A stretch of 64,000 bases of DNA from Neofusicoccum parvum (GCA_020912385.1 CP087215.1:1054001-1118000), one strand, 5' to 3'; shown: positions 1 through 11,741, counted from the stretch's first letter. The notes: generated from the letters alone by a model not told the origin. A program made the numbers and translations.

Positions 1-1691
1 AGTCCACATACTCGTCGTCCTGAGCACCGTGCAGGGGCCTGCTTATCTTGGCCACCCTCAAACCGATGGCCATTGCCTCTGCTTCCCGCTTGATCGCGCC
101 GATCCAGGCCACTGCGTATCTGTCGGCTATCAGGAGAAAGTCGCCCCGACAGCCGAGCAGATCGTGCGTAGACACGACGGCTTTATCCCGCTCCAACCAA
201 ACGTGTGGAAGCCGGTGGCCTGGTCTCGTGGTGGGAGTGTAGCTGAGGTTCCTTGAGTCGGTGCGAGGAGGCTTAGTGCCGTCTGATACAAACGCGCCTT
301 CGCCGTAGAAGAAACCCAAGTCCATGTTGTGCGCCCCGAACTCCACGGCTTGCCCGTCAATGGCGTGCTGGAGCACCGCACGCCCTGCCCGCCCGGTCTC
401 AGAGTCTTCGTCGAAAAGATTCGACAGGTGCGCCCTGTTTGCTTCGCTTTGGCCTGGCTTCAGCCCGATCGCGGCGTTGATGATGCCGTGGCACCGGTAC
501 GTAAATAGTGCCCAATCGCAGATCCGCCTGCCTACGGGGCGTCGTTCGAGATCATAAGTGTCAAGGAGCCGCGGCGATACCACGCCTCTCAGAGCATAAG
601 CCAGCTTCCAGGCTAGATTATACGCATCCTGCACCGCTGCGTTCAGGCCAAGCCCGGTGGTCGGCGGATGGCGGTGAGCAGCGTCGCCGCCGATGAAGAT
701 ACGGCCTGCCATGTACTTGTTCGCGACAACACGCTCCAGCACCCAGTTGCTGACGCCAAGCACCTCGACCTGCAGGTCCGGAAGCTTCAGCAGCCCTCGA
801 ATACACGCCGCAGGGTCGTCGATTGCCAGTGACGGATCGTCAGGGTCGCCGCCAAAGTGTATCTGCCATTCCTCCGAGTGTCGTCCCCATGAAGGGCCCA
901 GGGGGAGGATGGAGCCGCTGCGGAACACTGCGCCGGCTTCCGGGTCAGCAAAGTGCGCAATGCCCGTGCGGTCGTCCCAGTATTGTGACAAGTCGGCCCT
1001 GAAATGCGTCGAGACGACTTGCCGCAGGCGTCGGACACCGCCCATTTCGACGCCGATCTTGTGCCCGATGGTCTTGCCGCCGTCTGCTCCCACGAGGTAC
1101 TTTGCTCGATAGACGCTTTCCTTTCCGTCCGCGCGTCTGACATGGACCGCCACACACCCCCCCTGGTCCTCGAAGTCCGTCACTGTGTGGCCAAAGAACA
1201 CTTTGCCCGGGTTCCTCGTCTCCGCCATGGCGCGGAAGATCGGCTCGGAGCGAAGCAGCGGTAGGTTGGAGGGCAGGTGTGGCGCGTCTCGCTGGTAGAT
1301 GCTGTGCCGTGGCGACTCGGCGTCGCAGCCCCACGCATCAATTGTGCCCAGCACCTTGCGGTCCAACGGCCCGTCGCCCCCCAAAGAAGTCTGCCACAGT
1401 ATCCTGCAGTTCTGTCGCGGCGGCGCGCCCTCCTTCAGAATTGCGTCTGCGATGCCATGCTGCCGGAAGATCTCCATCGTGCGCTGGCTGATCACATGGG
1501 CCTTGGGGAGAATGGACGTGCTCTGATGTCGCTCGAACAGAACGTGCTCGACGCCCAGATCTGAGAGGAACACAGACAGATTCAGGCCGCATGCTTGGTC
1601 CTGTCAGCAAGCATCCGTCGCACGTCTTTTCCGGTGGAGACTCACAGCCCCCTCCAACAATGACCACCGGAACATCGATTGCAGCGTCCAT
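1..1691 (-). CDS. FAD-dependent aromatic hydroxylase (phenol 2-monooxygenase-like), 3' end beyond window
   Basis: Probable flavoprotein hydroxylase of the phenol hydroxylase/PHBH class, which uses NAD(P)H and O2 to hydroxylate an aromatic ring. Two exons are seen: 1646-1691 and 1-1593. The intron 1594-1645 (52 nt, GTGAGT donor, AAG acceptor) splits the N-terminal dinucleotide-binding motif, and splicing restores VGGGSCGLNLS at about residues 12-22. The second FAD motif, FIGGDAAHRHPPT, lies near residue 319. About 545 residues are visible and the frame is open to base 1, so the C-terminus (usually a thioredoxin-like domain in this family) is missing from the window. The start at 1691 gives the family-like MDAAIDVPVVIVGGG; an in-frame ATG six codons upstream (1709) is possible. 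It is divergent from the SDR at 2130, with 438 bp between the two starts, so co-regulation is plausible. The substrate cannot be told from sequence. Confidence 0.9.
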
Positions 1692-2129
1692 TTCGACCGA
1701 AGGCGCCACAGCAGGACTCTGGCGCTATCGAGTTTGCAGCTTTGGAGGGCTACAGTTTCATTTTGAAGTACCTGTAGGGTCTGAAGGCTGCTGTGCTTGT
1801 GCGCTGAACAGCTGGTCTCGACTGATGCCGGGGCAGTGGTGCTGCTACCCGCGGCTACAACCGGCGACCGCGCACAACTGACGCCATCGGCAGACGTGAA
1901 AGCGCTTCCGAGGCTACTCCAAGATACCCTATGCGACCGGCTGACTTCATCCACGGTTTTACGGCACGGTGATGGGCGAAAGCGGTGATCAAGTGGAGAA
2001 TCTCCGGCCAGCCTCCGCTGCGGGGGAGCCAGGCTCCCTACAAGTCCACGACCTGACATGGACTTTAAGTTAAGCTGCCTGTCGCTGTCGGTGAACCATC
2101 TTCAAGGTTGAGCACGTGTTCACGCTCCA
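1692..2129. promoter_or_regulatory. Shared intergenic region of a divergent gene pair
   Basis: These 438 bp separate the start codons of the FAD hydroxylase (minus) and the SDR (plus). No coding sequence is seen. By position it must hold both core promoters; I found no clear TATA box or recognisable operator. Confidence 0.45.
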
Positions 2130-3115
2130 ATGGAAACCTCCGGCGAAATCGATCCGTCCGCAATCTTTTCGGCGAAGGGCCTGGTCGCAGTCGTCTCCGG
2201 CGGCGGGAGTGGTAAGTTCTCTCGGGCCTCTGCGTGGGAGAAGGCTGCTGACAATGGCATGCAGGCATCGGCCGGGCCATCACCGCCAGCCTGGTCCGAA
2301 CGGGGGCAAAGGTCTTCATTCTGGGACGGCGCATCGACGTGCTGACGGACACGGCGAAAGCGCTGGACCTGAGCAGCACGAAGGTCGTCCCGCTCCGCTG
2401 CGACATCACGTCCGACGCCTCGATCGCCGCCGTTGTGCAGCAGATTCAAGCGGACACCGGCTACATCGATGTGCTCGTCAACAACGCCGGCATCGCGAGT
2501 CCGTTCTTCAACATCAACACTGCGGCGAGCGTCGACGAGCTCAGCGCAGGACTGCTGCAGGCGCACCTCAAGACGCCCGACGTCCTTGCCGCCAACACCA
2601 CCAGCGTCATCGGCGTCACCGCCGCGCTGCTGCCCCTGCTCGACAAGGGCAACAAGCGCCGCGGCTGGCGCAACGGCAGCAAGCTTGGCCCGGCCGACGT
2701 CAACTCGCGCTCCCCGAGCGCCGCGCCGGCCGACGTCGACGCGGCGGACGACCGCTCCAGCCAGATCATCACCATCTCGTCCATCGCCGGCATAGAGCGC
2801 CACGGCTTCACCGGCCTCGCGTACTCGGCGAGCAAGGCCGGCGCCCTGCACCTCGGCAAGGTCTTCTCCACCATGCTGGCCCCGTGGAACATCAGGAGCA
2901 ATGTCATCCTGCCCGGCCTGTTTCCGTCCGAAATGACTAGCTTCCTACCAACGACGGATGTCCCGTTCAACGAAGCCCCTACTGGCAGGGCGGGCCGTGT
3001 TGAGGACGTTGCTGGCTTCGTGCTTTATCTCGTGGGCAGGGCTGGTGCTTTCGTGAACGGCGCCGTGTTGCTGGCAGACGGTGGAAGGACGTCTCAAGAG
3101 CCGTGTGCGGCTTGA
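2130..3115 (+). CDS. Short-chain dehydrogenase/reductase (classical SDR)
   Basis: NAD(P)-dependent oxidoreductase, Rossmann fold, 310 aa after splicing. Exons are 2130-2211 and 2265-3115. The 53-nt intron (GTAAGT...GCAG) falls inside the coenzyme motif, and splicing gives SGGGSGIGRA at residues 23-32. The NNAG motif is at 100-103 and the catalytic YSASK has Tyr214 and Lys218. A Gly/Ala/Asp-rich insert at about residues 160-195, before the catalytic strand, makes it longer than the usual 250-280 aa. It ends GGRTSQEPCAA, where classical SDRs close with a D-GG strand. The divergent FAD hydroxylase suggests it may oxidise or reduce an intermediate in the same route; that is inference. Confidence 0.88.
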
Positions 3116-3883
3116 TCATAGTAGAGATAGAAAGAGATTTGGCCATGGAATCTGGCTTGCCACTGTTGAAAATCCATCATCACAGTCCACTGCAAAGCTT
3201 TTGAAGTGCGGTATTTCAAGGTTCTTAATATAAGTCGTATGGCTTCGAGTCGTGGCAGGACAATGTCTGTCCTCCCGCATCCGCATCCACACGGCAGACG
3301 GGGCCTCCCGCCACGTAACCTTCTACGGCCCACTGATCACCTGGAGATTGTGGGGGATGATCAACGCGGGCTAGCGTCCACAGGACGAGTAATGGGCACG
3401 CTTAGTTGGACTCCATGGAGGCAAAAGCAACTCGGCAAGTGACACGCCGTTAGCATTCCTGCGACTGTTTAGTTCCGATAGCTGTTGATCTTGGGGTATG
3501 TCACCGTCCATAGCGAGTCTTCCGAGTTTGCGTTTGGCCAGTAGGTGTGGAGTTGCTTGTCATTGCTGCACTTCTTCTAGCCATGGCAACGATCAGGGAC
3601 TCTGTCGTTATTTCCATGCATCATTCATGGGGAGTGGGCAGCGAAACCCTTCTGCTACAGCAGCACTGAATCAGGAGTACGCAACTTGACTCACGAGGGC
3701 AACCACTTTTGGAAAAGGATAATCCAACTTGTTTCAAGGTTTGGAGGTACCGTGCCGTGGATAAGGAGGTCTACAGAGTGGTAGGACTTCGAGAAAGCTG
3801 ACAGAGGGTATTAAATGCATAAAATCATCCCACAGCGTTCAACTCACAACCTTGGACATCTGCACGCGTCCTTACACATCTAG
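3116..3883. other. Intergenic region, no gene seen
   Basis: Convergent 3' flanks of the SDR and the rhodopsin-domain gene. Only short chance frames are present. An AT-rich patch lies near 3805-3830. Confidence 0.5.
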
Positions 3884-5455
3884 TCAACTGCCTCGCATGT
3901 CCGCGACGACAGTCGTGTTTGTCTCACCACGACTCATGTCGCCAAGCCTTGTCCAGCCATCCCTCGTCTTCCTGTTCTCCGCCTTCCCCATAGCCCCACT
4001 CCAGCGATGTTCTCCCTCGACCTCCTCCAGCTTGCTTCCTTGCTCTGTGGACGTCGCGAACGCCGTCGTGACGTTAATGCGGAGTCCGTCCTTAGGCTCA
4101 ATGATGTTGTCGTCGCTGACTCCGCTGGCGCTTCCCCTTTCAACATCCCTGACGCTAGACCCATCCTTGTTGCTCCAGTAGGTGCCTGACCGCAGCTCGA
4201 CTTCATCCCCCTGCGGCGTGCGACTCAGCTTCGGACCGGTACGGCTCGTGCTTCCGCTGGTACCCTTGCTAGACTTGTTCCACTGGTTGCGCGAGAAGAG
4301 CGGCTTGATGGCGGGCGCGTTGACAACGAAGATGGATACGAACGTCTCGCGGATGGCCCACGCGCCAGATGTGCCGATTTTGCGGATTTCGTTGACCGAC
4401 ATGACGCACCGGATGATGGCAGCGACGACGATGAAGACGCTGGAGAAGAGGAGGACCGCGACCATGAGCTTGCGACGGATCGGGATTTGCGCTTTCCAGA
4501 GGATCGGTGTGGGAATGAAAGCCATGAGGCCGAGATCGGTTCTGTCGGCGGCCACATGGTTAGCTTTATGGCGCGGTTCGTAAAGACCATACGCCCTGAC
4601 ATGCGGCTGCGACTTCGTAGAAGCACTTACGAGACATTCAAAACGAGGAGAAGATAGTATCTGACATAGATCAACGTGCACGAGTCTGTGAAGCTGAAGT
4701 CAATATCAAATACCTCCTGAGGCAGACTTGTCTCTCTCCAACTTACCTCCAGCGTAGGGCTTGATCTGCCAATTCTTTTCGACCGGCCGACATTGAAGGA
4801 GAATCTCAAAGATCATAGCCAAGAAACTCAACACCACAGCGACCGCAAGCACGCGGACAATCTTTTGTTCCTTCAAGCCAATTCTATCGGGGAAAGGCCA
4901 GCGTTAGCCCACAAATACACAAGCACCGGAGGAAGTCGCGACGCCGCAGGTGAAGTTTCCTCGACAACATTCCTCACCGCTCACTTACGTTAGGCGGTAA
5001 TAGAAGAACAATACTGAGCCTTTCAGGCACCAGATCAAGCAGATGTAGCTCATCCATGCCGAAAAGAGCGCTTTGGAGCCGGTTTCCATCGAGTCGACTT
5101 CGGCATCCGAAAGAGCGTTCGCCGACTCCTCCGTCAGGCCAATGAAGGTTCCATACGTGTCTGTTCTTGAAAGTTGGTACGATTGGTGGGCAGCTGACTG
5201 TCGATGGTATGAACATACTGAGAAGATGTATAGTGGTGGCTTCGGAAGTCCAGAATAGCTAAGGCGCGGGTCAGTGAATGGCGTTGGCTGTAGCAGCGGG
5301 AGCAGACTGACCAGAGCGAGACCTGCTAATAAGTCATCCCAATATAAGTTTCGCCAGCCGACAACGTATACGCGGGCGAAAAGGCGTAGAACGGAGACGG
5401 AAACGCCGATGGGGTACTCGATCCATTGCTCTACAAGAATCGGCGGAAGGCCCAT
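3884..5455 (-). CDS. Rhodopsin-domain integral membrane protein (PTH11-like)
   Basis: Seven-TM fungal rhodopsin-domain protein (the PTH11/SAT4-type family), probably at the plasma membrane; the ligand is unknown. Six exons close in phase to 401 aa: 5312-5455, 5219-5258, 4989-5160, 4747-4883, 4631-4685 and 3884-4541. Seen directly: an N-terminal MGLPPILVEQWIEYP, an LRLFAR segment, the WDDLLAGLAL helix start, the GSVLFFYYRLT helix, the conserved DSCTLIYVRYYL loop, a TDLGLMAFIPTPILWK helix with IPIRRK after it, and a final helix ending NAPAIKPLF. A polar, Ser/Thr/Gly-rich cytoplasmic tail of about 120 residues follows. Five introns in such a gene are normal for this family. The start at 5455 was chosen because it matches the family's usual beginning; upstream ATGs exist in the same frame. 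Confidence 0.88.
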
Positions 5456-6915
5456 CGTCAGAACGTCAGTGAGAGTTACTATCTCCACGAGGGGACGGAA
5501 GACTTTTGTCTCAAAAGCCTTGGGCAGCCAATGCTTATATCTGGATTCCACTGGCGTGCCTGGGGGTTCCGGGGCGTAGCCTGTAGTGCTTGGACCAGGG
5601 TGGCGTTTCGGGGCGGCCCTACGGCGCAACTACTCGTAGTAGTTCGTGTAGCACGCACCCGCACTCTCATTGCAGGCGCGGCGGATTTCCGACGCTACAA
5701 GCCGCGAGCGTTGCGCCTTCCGCAACGTTCGCATCCTGCAAGCCCAAATCGTTCCACTTCTTCGTGGCCTGATCTGCGCTCCCAGGATTTTGACTTTGCG
5801 ATCCGCCGCTAGAAGAACTCCCCGGCAGCGGCATCCATGCGGCAGAGCAGTCTAGCCTCGCGGTGATGCTCGAAAATTGCTAGCCAATGTCCACTTTGAC
5901 GCGGAATACGTCAAGGCAGGATGTCACACTGGATCTCACCTAGGAGCTTTGAAGGAGCCAGACTGGATCGGAGGGAAATGAGGCACACGACAGTGTGGGG
6001 CACGCCTTAAGGTTCCTTAGCAGCAATACTAGGAGCGGGGAACAGCTGGCAAGGTCCCATTTCAGACAAGGGGCTTCGGAGCAAAGCGAGGCTGCCCGGA
6101 ACTTCGCAGCCGTTCCGCGGATGGAGACTGCATAACCGAAAACTCTATCAACGTCGGCGACGAGTAAACGCCCGGGATTACCGATGCGGCCGCCAGGAAC
6201 CGCGCAGCAATGTGTCTCCCTTGATGCAATTTTCCCCGGATCGCCGCGACCCCATCTGCACTGTCATGGTCAGCCTTGACAATCTTTGCCCTGTCTAAGA
6301 AAGTGCGCTCATATCAGGCCGCATCGATTTGATGAGTGTGCCGCCAGCCGGTTGTGAGACAGCGCTAGCTGGGATTACTGTGCATCACGACTCGTTTAAC
6401 AGAGCGGTGGCAGTGATCCCGAGAATGCACGCGAGCACGCCCCGTAGTACTACTAGCTCTGAAATCAGAGTTGGGCGCAAGCGCCATCCCTTTATCAAAT
6501 TCAAGATGTAGGATGAGGAACATCGCAATAGCCATGTTGGTCGAAAGCGCGATGTGAGTGTGGCTCCTAACGCCCGAACTTTCTGTGAGGAGCAAGCTAC
6601 AGCGAAAGATAAGAGACTGATCTCGATAGCATGCGATCCAGCTCTGGACGCTAGGATGATAGGAGCAGAAGCAGCTTGTTGGCCTTAGTATGCTTATCAA
6701 ACGAGGCTCAGTTTCGCAAATTTTAGACACAAAGACCACAAGAATTATTTCTGTGGAGCAACCTGCAAGATAAATTCTTGGAATAGAACAGTAACTTCAC
6801 ATTTCTGCGTCGTAGATTTTACATGCTTCCGACACACTCAATTCGGATTGGCGGAATTAGAAGACCCATGGATGCGACCAGTTTGGCCGAGGCACTTGGT
6901 GATGCGTACCACCAG
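5456..6915. other. Gene-poor region, nothing recognised
   Basis: Contains the 5' flank of the rhodopsin-domain gene. Short frames occur on both strands, but none shows a domain, a signal peptide or a consistent exon structure. Confidence 0.4.
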
Positions 6916-7110
6916 CTCGCCGATAAGCCTCGGAGGATTCGCGCTCGAAATGCGCCACCTTCTCGACTAGACCTGTGTCCTCGGTGGTCCGTGGGTCCAC
7001 GTGCGACTAACGGGCGAGCGGCTCCGCTGATGAGGGACTGTGCTACTTTTTCTGGCTCACCCGCTTTGACCAGGTATCGGGTAGTCTCGGGCAGACTTGT
7101 CATGTTTGTA
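6916..7110 (-). pseudogene. Decayed fragment resembling an MFS sugar transporter loop
   Basis: One minus-strand frame reads SLPETTRYLVKAGEPEKV, like the PESPR-type loop that follows TM6 in sugar transporters. A second frame then reads TEDTGLVEKVAHFERESSEA, like the acidic helical linker after that loop. A frameshift separates the two and no membrane segments flank them, so this is at most a short relic. The family assignment rests on these two stretches only. Confidence 0.3.
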
Positions 7111-7764
7111 GCCAGAGCACGCAATGGTGATTGAATGACGAAAAGAATAAGATGCGTGGCGGCTCAGCTGACATTTAACAGGCTTGAGTGTGAAAACTCA
7201 GCGCACCGTGGAATTGAACAGCGCTATGTCCAAATTGTCGAGATCCATTTCGCCATCTTCCCAAAAAGGAACAGGTGGAAAGTTCAGACTATCGAAGGTG
7301 GGAACCGTCAAGTCACCCCACCATGGTCCTCCTGGGCTCTCCATTGATTGCGCCGTTCAAATGGAGGCGGGCATTCACCCCTCGTTGAAATACACATTGA
7401 GCTTAATGGCCGTATCATTATTAGCTAATTTTCAACCATCTTAGCTACCTTCTATTTTCTAAAAAGGCTCGCTGCTGCCGACATTCTCTTTCCCTCCTGG
7501 TCGAAGTTTTCACCGCAATAAGTGCAACATACCCCCCGAATTCGTTCAGCCTTACCAATCTCTCGAAAACGGAGCGGCAGTAATAGGAGACGGCCTGCTC
7601 CCTCCTTCCATCAAATATTAATTTCCTCTTCCTACAACAGCGCTTTTAGATATAGGCAGCGCACCCACGCTACTTCTTTTGGACCGTGAGCTTCTATATA
7701 TCTATTAAAACGATGCGTGTACTAGTATGATTATTTCTAAAGAGTTGTGCTTTGACCTGTCAGA
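7111..7764. other. Intergenic region left of the solo LTR
   Basis: No gene is seen. The stretch 7400-7740 is AT-rich with TATA-like words, consistent with repeat-rich or mutated DNA. Confidence 0.4.
7760..7764. repeat. Left target-site duplication (TCAGA) of the solo LTR
   Basis: Identical to 8199-8203, directly abutting the LTR's TG end. Confidence 0.7.
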
Positions 7765-8198
7765 TGTAACGGCGGGCCTCTGCCTCTAAGGATCCGAACA
7801 CCAAAGAGGGCGGTAAGCCGTATTGGGGTTTACCTTGAGTGGGTACAAGAGAGGGAGTGAGAACGAAGTGACGAATACACGTATCTGAGCACTGCGTGCG
7901 AAGGCCGTGTTACCAATAATAGCTCGATTATTGTAGAAGTTGACCACGAAGGGTCAGGTATCTAGCTAAGTGAGTGTGCTTATATACTGTAGGAAAGCTT
8001 ATGACAATCTGGTGTTGCTCCATGTAGCCGTGGCTACGCTGGGCGACAGTTGCTTTATGTCGCCCGGGCTCGTGAGGGCGACATGTGGGTCCTGGTAGAT
8101 CATCACGTGCCTTTATCACGTGGTGATTCCTTTTCTTGCGGGGCTTCTTCGTAAGTCCCCTCACTTTTCTGCGTCCTCGCAGCGGCTGCGCCGTAACA
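7765..8198. mobile_element. Solo LTR (434 bp) of an LTR retrotransposon
   Basis: The left end reads TGTAACGGCG and the right end CGCCGTAACA. These are inverted complements with a single mismatch, and the element has the usual TG...CA termini. It is flanked on both sides by the same five bases, TCAGA (7760-7764 and 8199-8203), the expected size of a retroviral-type target duplication. No gag, pol or primer-binding site is near, so this is a solo LTR left by recombination. It shares blocks (CACCAAAGAGGG, GTGGGTACAAG) with the LTR-like piece beginning at 20394. The superfamily (Copia or Gypsy) cannot be decided from the LTR alone. Confidence 0.75.
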
Positions 8199-8203
8199 TC
8201 AGA
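8199..8203. repeat. Right target-site duplication (TCAGA) of the solo LTR
   Basis: Identical to 7760-7764, directly abutting the LTR's CA end. Confidence 0.7.
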
Positions 8204-8370
8204 TAGAAGGTTTTCACAGCTATCTAAGCGAGGTTGACCCATCCCTGTCAGTTTGTGCATATAACGGCGTCCACCTTCACTTCACGGCCAACGGGGTATT
8301 GAATATGCACCCTCGTCTGGAAGCCTGGCTCCGGAAATGGCAGAAACGGATGACAACAACAGGACCTTAA

Positions 8371-8838
8371 GATGGCCCCACAAAAATCCCAAGACTTCCG
8401 TCCCCACGGCGCCCTCTCACACCAACACCCGATAGTGGAATAGTTGCGCATGATCAGACCCAATCGTCACTGTTCCGTCTACCTCTCGAGATTCGTTAGC
8501 AAATCTACGAGTACCTCTTTGGAACCCGCGTGGTCCACTTCCAGATCTCGTACGGCCATCCTCCACGGCCTGGAGGGGTCGGGCACGCCGGGTGGGCAAC
8601 TCTACACCCGCAGTGGGGTCCCGTGCACTTCAAAGACGAGAGCAGGGGCAAGATGTGGCATTTCAAGAGCTGCGCATGCTGCAGAAACACGGCGATGCAC
8701 CCGTGGTGGAATGACGGTTGCATTGGCTCAGCAGGCGTGCAGTGTAGCGGCAACGTCAGGGACTGCACCATCGACGGCCGGTGTCAAGGTCGCTACAGTC
8801 TTCGGCCGTTTGTTTCCAGTCCAGTTGCAGAAGTGTGA
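8371..8838 (+). pseudogene. DUF7730/F-box-like gene remnant with in-frame stop
   Basis: The plus frame reads SSLFRLPLEIR, a stop (TAG, 8497-8499), then QIYEYLFGTRVVHFQ. This is the N-terminal signature (LPxEIRxxIYxYxLG) of the large fungal family annotated DUF7730 or 'F-box-like'. The frame stays open for 112 codons to 8838, with HFKSCACCRN and WWND blocks that fit the family's Cys-rich middle, but the C-terminal half is absent. Upstream the frame is open from a TAA at 8368 without a usable ATG. The TAG is what C-to-T change of a CAG would give. Function is presumably lost. Confidence 0.55.
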
Positions 8839-9740
8839 AAGCTCGATGCTTGCATCGGGAACAATGCCGTAGCAGGTGCAATTCTTTTCAATATAGTAGA
8901 AGCGCTTACGTCTGGATGACATGTCACTCTAAACCGGCGAAAGTGTAGATGTATCCATGGTCTCTACGGGGAGAGACGTGAAGTGACGCGCAGAAAGGCG
9001 CGGGTGGCCCATCGAACGGCTCTTGGAAGGGTACTGATTAAAATGGTTATGGTTTATAAAACGCAAAGCGATTTCGACAATCTTTCGAGTCACGACAGGC
9101 TTAGTCCTGATTATATTATAATTATCAACTATCCCTGGGTATTATGTAATCTATTCTCAGTGCGTGCAACCGTAGCTATAGAAGGCGATAGTTGCCTTGT
9201 ACATACATATCGTCCGAGCGTTCAGGGGCGATACATCACGTATGCGAGAGAAAATATGGAAACATGGCATTTATTCTTGCTTGGAGATTCCGCTCCACCA
9301 TCTTCCGGAGTTCCTAGGGTGCATTTTTACGGATTACGTTCCTTTGCCATGCTCATCAAATGATAATGCTCTTGTTCGAGACTGTCTCCGCCTTCGGGGA
9401 CGTTTGGATCGAGTGCCTCGGAGATCTAGCTCACTTCTGCCTGAATGCCCTCCAGACAGGCTGCGGTCAGGCTCCAGCAGCGTTCTTTCCCCTAATGCAG
9501 AAAATTTTTTCGGTCTAGAGTCTAAGTGTATATAGGTAGGCAACTAGTGCTAACAGATACGAGCGCTGCCTAGCGCACGACCGCTTGAAGCCGCAATCGA
9601 CAACTCCAACAAGCCCGAGCCCCATCACTATAAAAAGTCCATCAATTGTCATCCACTGCAGTCTGCGGCCTACAAACCTCCTCGCCACAATCGCTTCCGC
9701 CCCACTGAGCAACAAGGCCAGGCGTCTTCTCAGCGCACAA
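8839..9740. other. Intergenic region, no gene seen
   Basis: Holds the 5' flank of the DUF4246 gene. The stretch 9040-9200 is AT-rich. No coherent coding exon was found. Confidence 0.4.
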
Positions 9741-11741
9741 ATGGACAGTACTACCGACGGCGAGCAGCGCCTGCAGCGGCCGGGCTTCGGCTGCTCCATC
9801 AGCCATAAGCCGAACGGGCCGACCTTCCGCAGCGCAGTGCTCGGCTGGAGCCCGCAGCCGTCGACGGAGCGCGAGCGCAGCATGCTCGCCGTCATAAATG
9901 CCCTCTCCGACAAGCCTGGCTGGGAGCGCAAAATCTTCGACGACACAATCGTCGCACGGTGGCGCGCCGAGGCCGTGTACGCGCCGCCGCCGCTGCAGTC
10001 TTGGTCCAGCTGGACGTTCACCTCGAGGCAGGGGTTCAACGACGCCATGTTCGACTTCGTACGTCCACTATCATGGAAGTGTATTTGGAGGGCGAAATTT
10101 ACATGGCTGACGTTTTTCTGTTTGGATCTTTTGTCTTAGTGCATCGCTGAGCTCCGCGACAAGGCCACCGTCTATGCCGAGAAGCGGTTCGTCCGCGTCC
10201 TCGACACCGCCACCGCCGTTGCCAAGTCCGATGTCGCCGTTTCAGCCAGCCTCCGGCAGGAGCTTGTGCGCGCGGTGGCGGAGCTACTAGAGGACACTGT
10301 ACCGGACGCCGAGAAGGACTGGCACCCGGGCTCGGATGGGCAGGTGCTGGACCTGGTGCACCCGTCGCTGTTCCCGTTCGTCTACGGCCGCTCGAGGATC
10401 CTAGGGGATGGCCGGACGCTCGAATTGGATGACTGCTTGGCAGCGGCCGGCCGCGGCGAGACGGTGCCACGCCCGTGGGTCGAGAAGATCTGGGGCTCCA
10501 TGAACAAAGTGTGCCGGTACTGGGACAATCCGCTGTGGTCCAATCACTTCCAGTGGTTGCCGTGTGACGTCGCTTTCACCGAAGAGGGGAAGACACGCAT
10601 CAGAAGCTATGTCAACAACTTGCATCCCGTTCGAGAGAAGGTTTTGTACTCCCTCATTGAGCGCGTCATGGATGCTGCCGTCCCTCTGTGGGAGGAGATC
10701 TTGGGATATACGGGGACCAAACAGAGACCCGCAACGTATCTGCGCGTGGGTCTCGATGATCCCTACTATATCTACACTGGCGATCCGTATGACTTTGACG
10801 ACGACGAAGATGAAGATGATGAGGAAGAAGAAGATGATGAAGAAGAAGAACAGGGATTGGAGGGCGAACCAAAAGACGAGAGAGCTGTTCGGCGCGAGAA
10901 GATGGACGTGAATCGCGAGCTCATCCTTCCGAGTCCCAAACCCTACGGTCAGGATGACAGCAAAAACGTCTTCAAGGAGTGCAGAGCCGACATCCGCCAA
11001 CAGTTCGGCTCGAAAGGCCTCCAGGTTATTGTCAAGCTCGCGAACATCCACCTTACGCCCGACAAGCCCGACTATCCCGGCGGGTCATGGCACGTGGAGG
11101 GTATGCTAAACGAATGGATCTGCGCGACCGCCATCTACTACTACGACTGCGACAACATTACCGACAGCTACCTGGGATTTCGGCAGAATGCGGATACGGA
11201 GGATTTAACCATGAAGGCAGAGTGGCAGGTATGAGCGAATACTTCCTCACTCCGTCGCCTTCACTGACTGACTGGCGGCATGACGTAGGGCGATTACGGC
11301 GGGCTCGAATTCCTCTACGGCATCAGGCAGGAGACAGCCTCTGTTCAAAACTTAGGCCGCGTTTTGACACAAGAAGGCCGTCTGATTGCTTTTCCAAACG
11401 TCCTCCAGCACCGAGTCGAGCCTTTCAGACTACAGGACCGTTCTAGGCCAGGTCATCGTAAGATCCTTGCCCTTTTTCTCGTTGATCCGCATCAGCGAAT
11501 CATCTCGACAGCAAATGTCCCACCGCAGCGTAATGATTGGTGGGCTAAGGAGATTGTGAACGGAAAAGTCGGTGAGCTTCCAACGGAGCTGAGGGAGATG
11601 ATCACCTCGAGTGTGGATGATTGGCCAATGGGTATGGAGGAGGCAAAGGAGCTAAGGGAGGAACTCATGGTCGAGCGAACGGCCAACGTGCATAACGCCA
11701 GCAGCGCCGCGTTCGATGCAGTTAATTTCTGCGAGCATTGA
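9741..11741 (+). CDS. DUF4246 domain protein
   Basis: Fungal DUF4246 protein of 619 aa, in the usual length range. Exons 9741-10058, 10140-11228 and 11289-11741 are all phase 0. Family hallmarks in order are: an N-terminal PGFGC block, HPSLFPFVYGRSRIL, the FQWLPCDV segment, SYVNNLHP, the SWHVEGMLNEWICATAIYYY block (His424), and LIAFPNVLQHRVEPF (His510) followed by RPGHRKILALFLVDP. The two conserved His-containing strands resemble the metal-binding strands of 2-oxoglutarate oxygenases, so an oxygenase-like role is possible but unproven. A run of about 20 Asp/Glu residues near 325-345 is a low-complexity insert in the middle of the domain. The start at 9741 is the first ATG giving the family-like beginning; an upstream in-frame ATG is less likely. 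Confidence 0.85.

Noticed and set aside
2120..2851. Long minus-strand frame (243 codons) opposite the SDR
   Set aside because: It mirrors the GC-rich codon pattern of the plus-strand SDR, has no domain, and the SDR has a full set of motifs and a matched intron.
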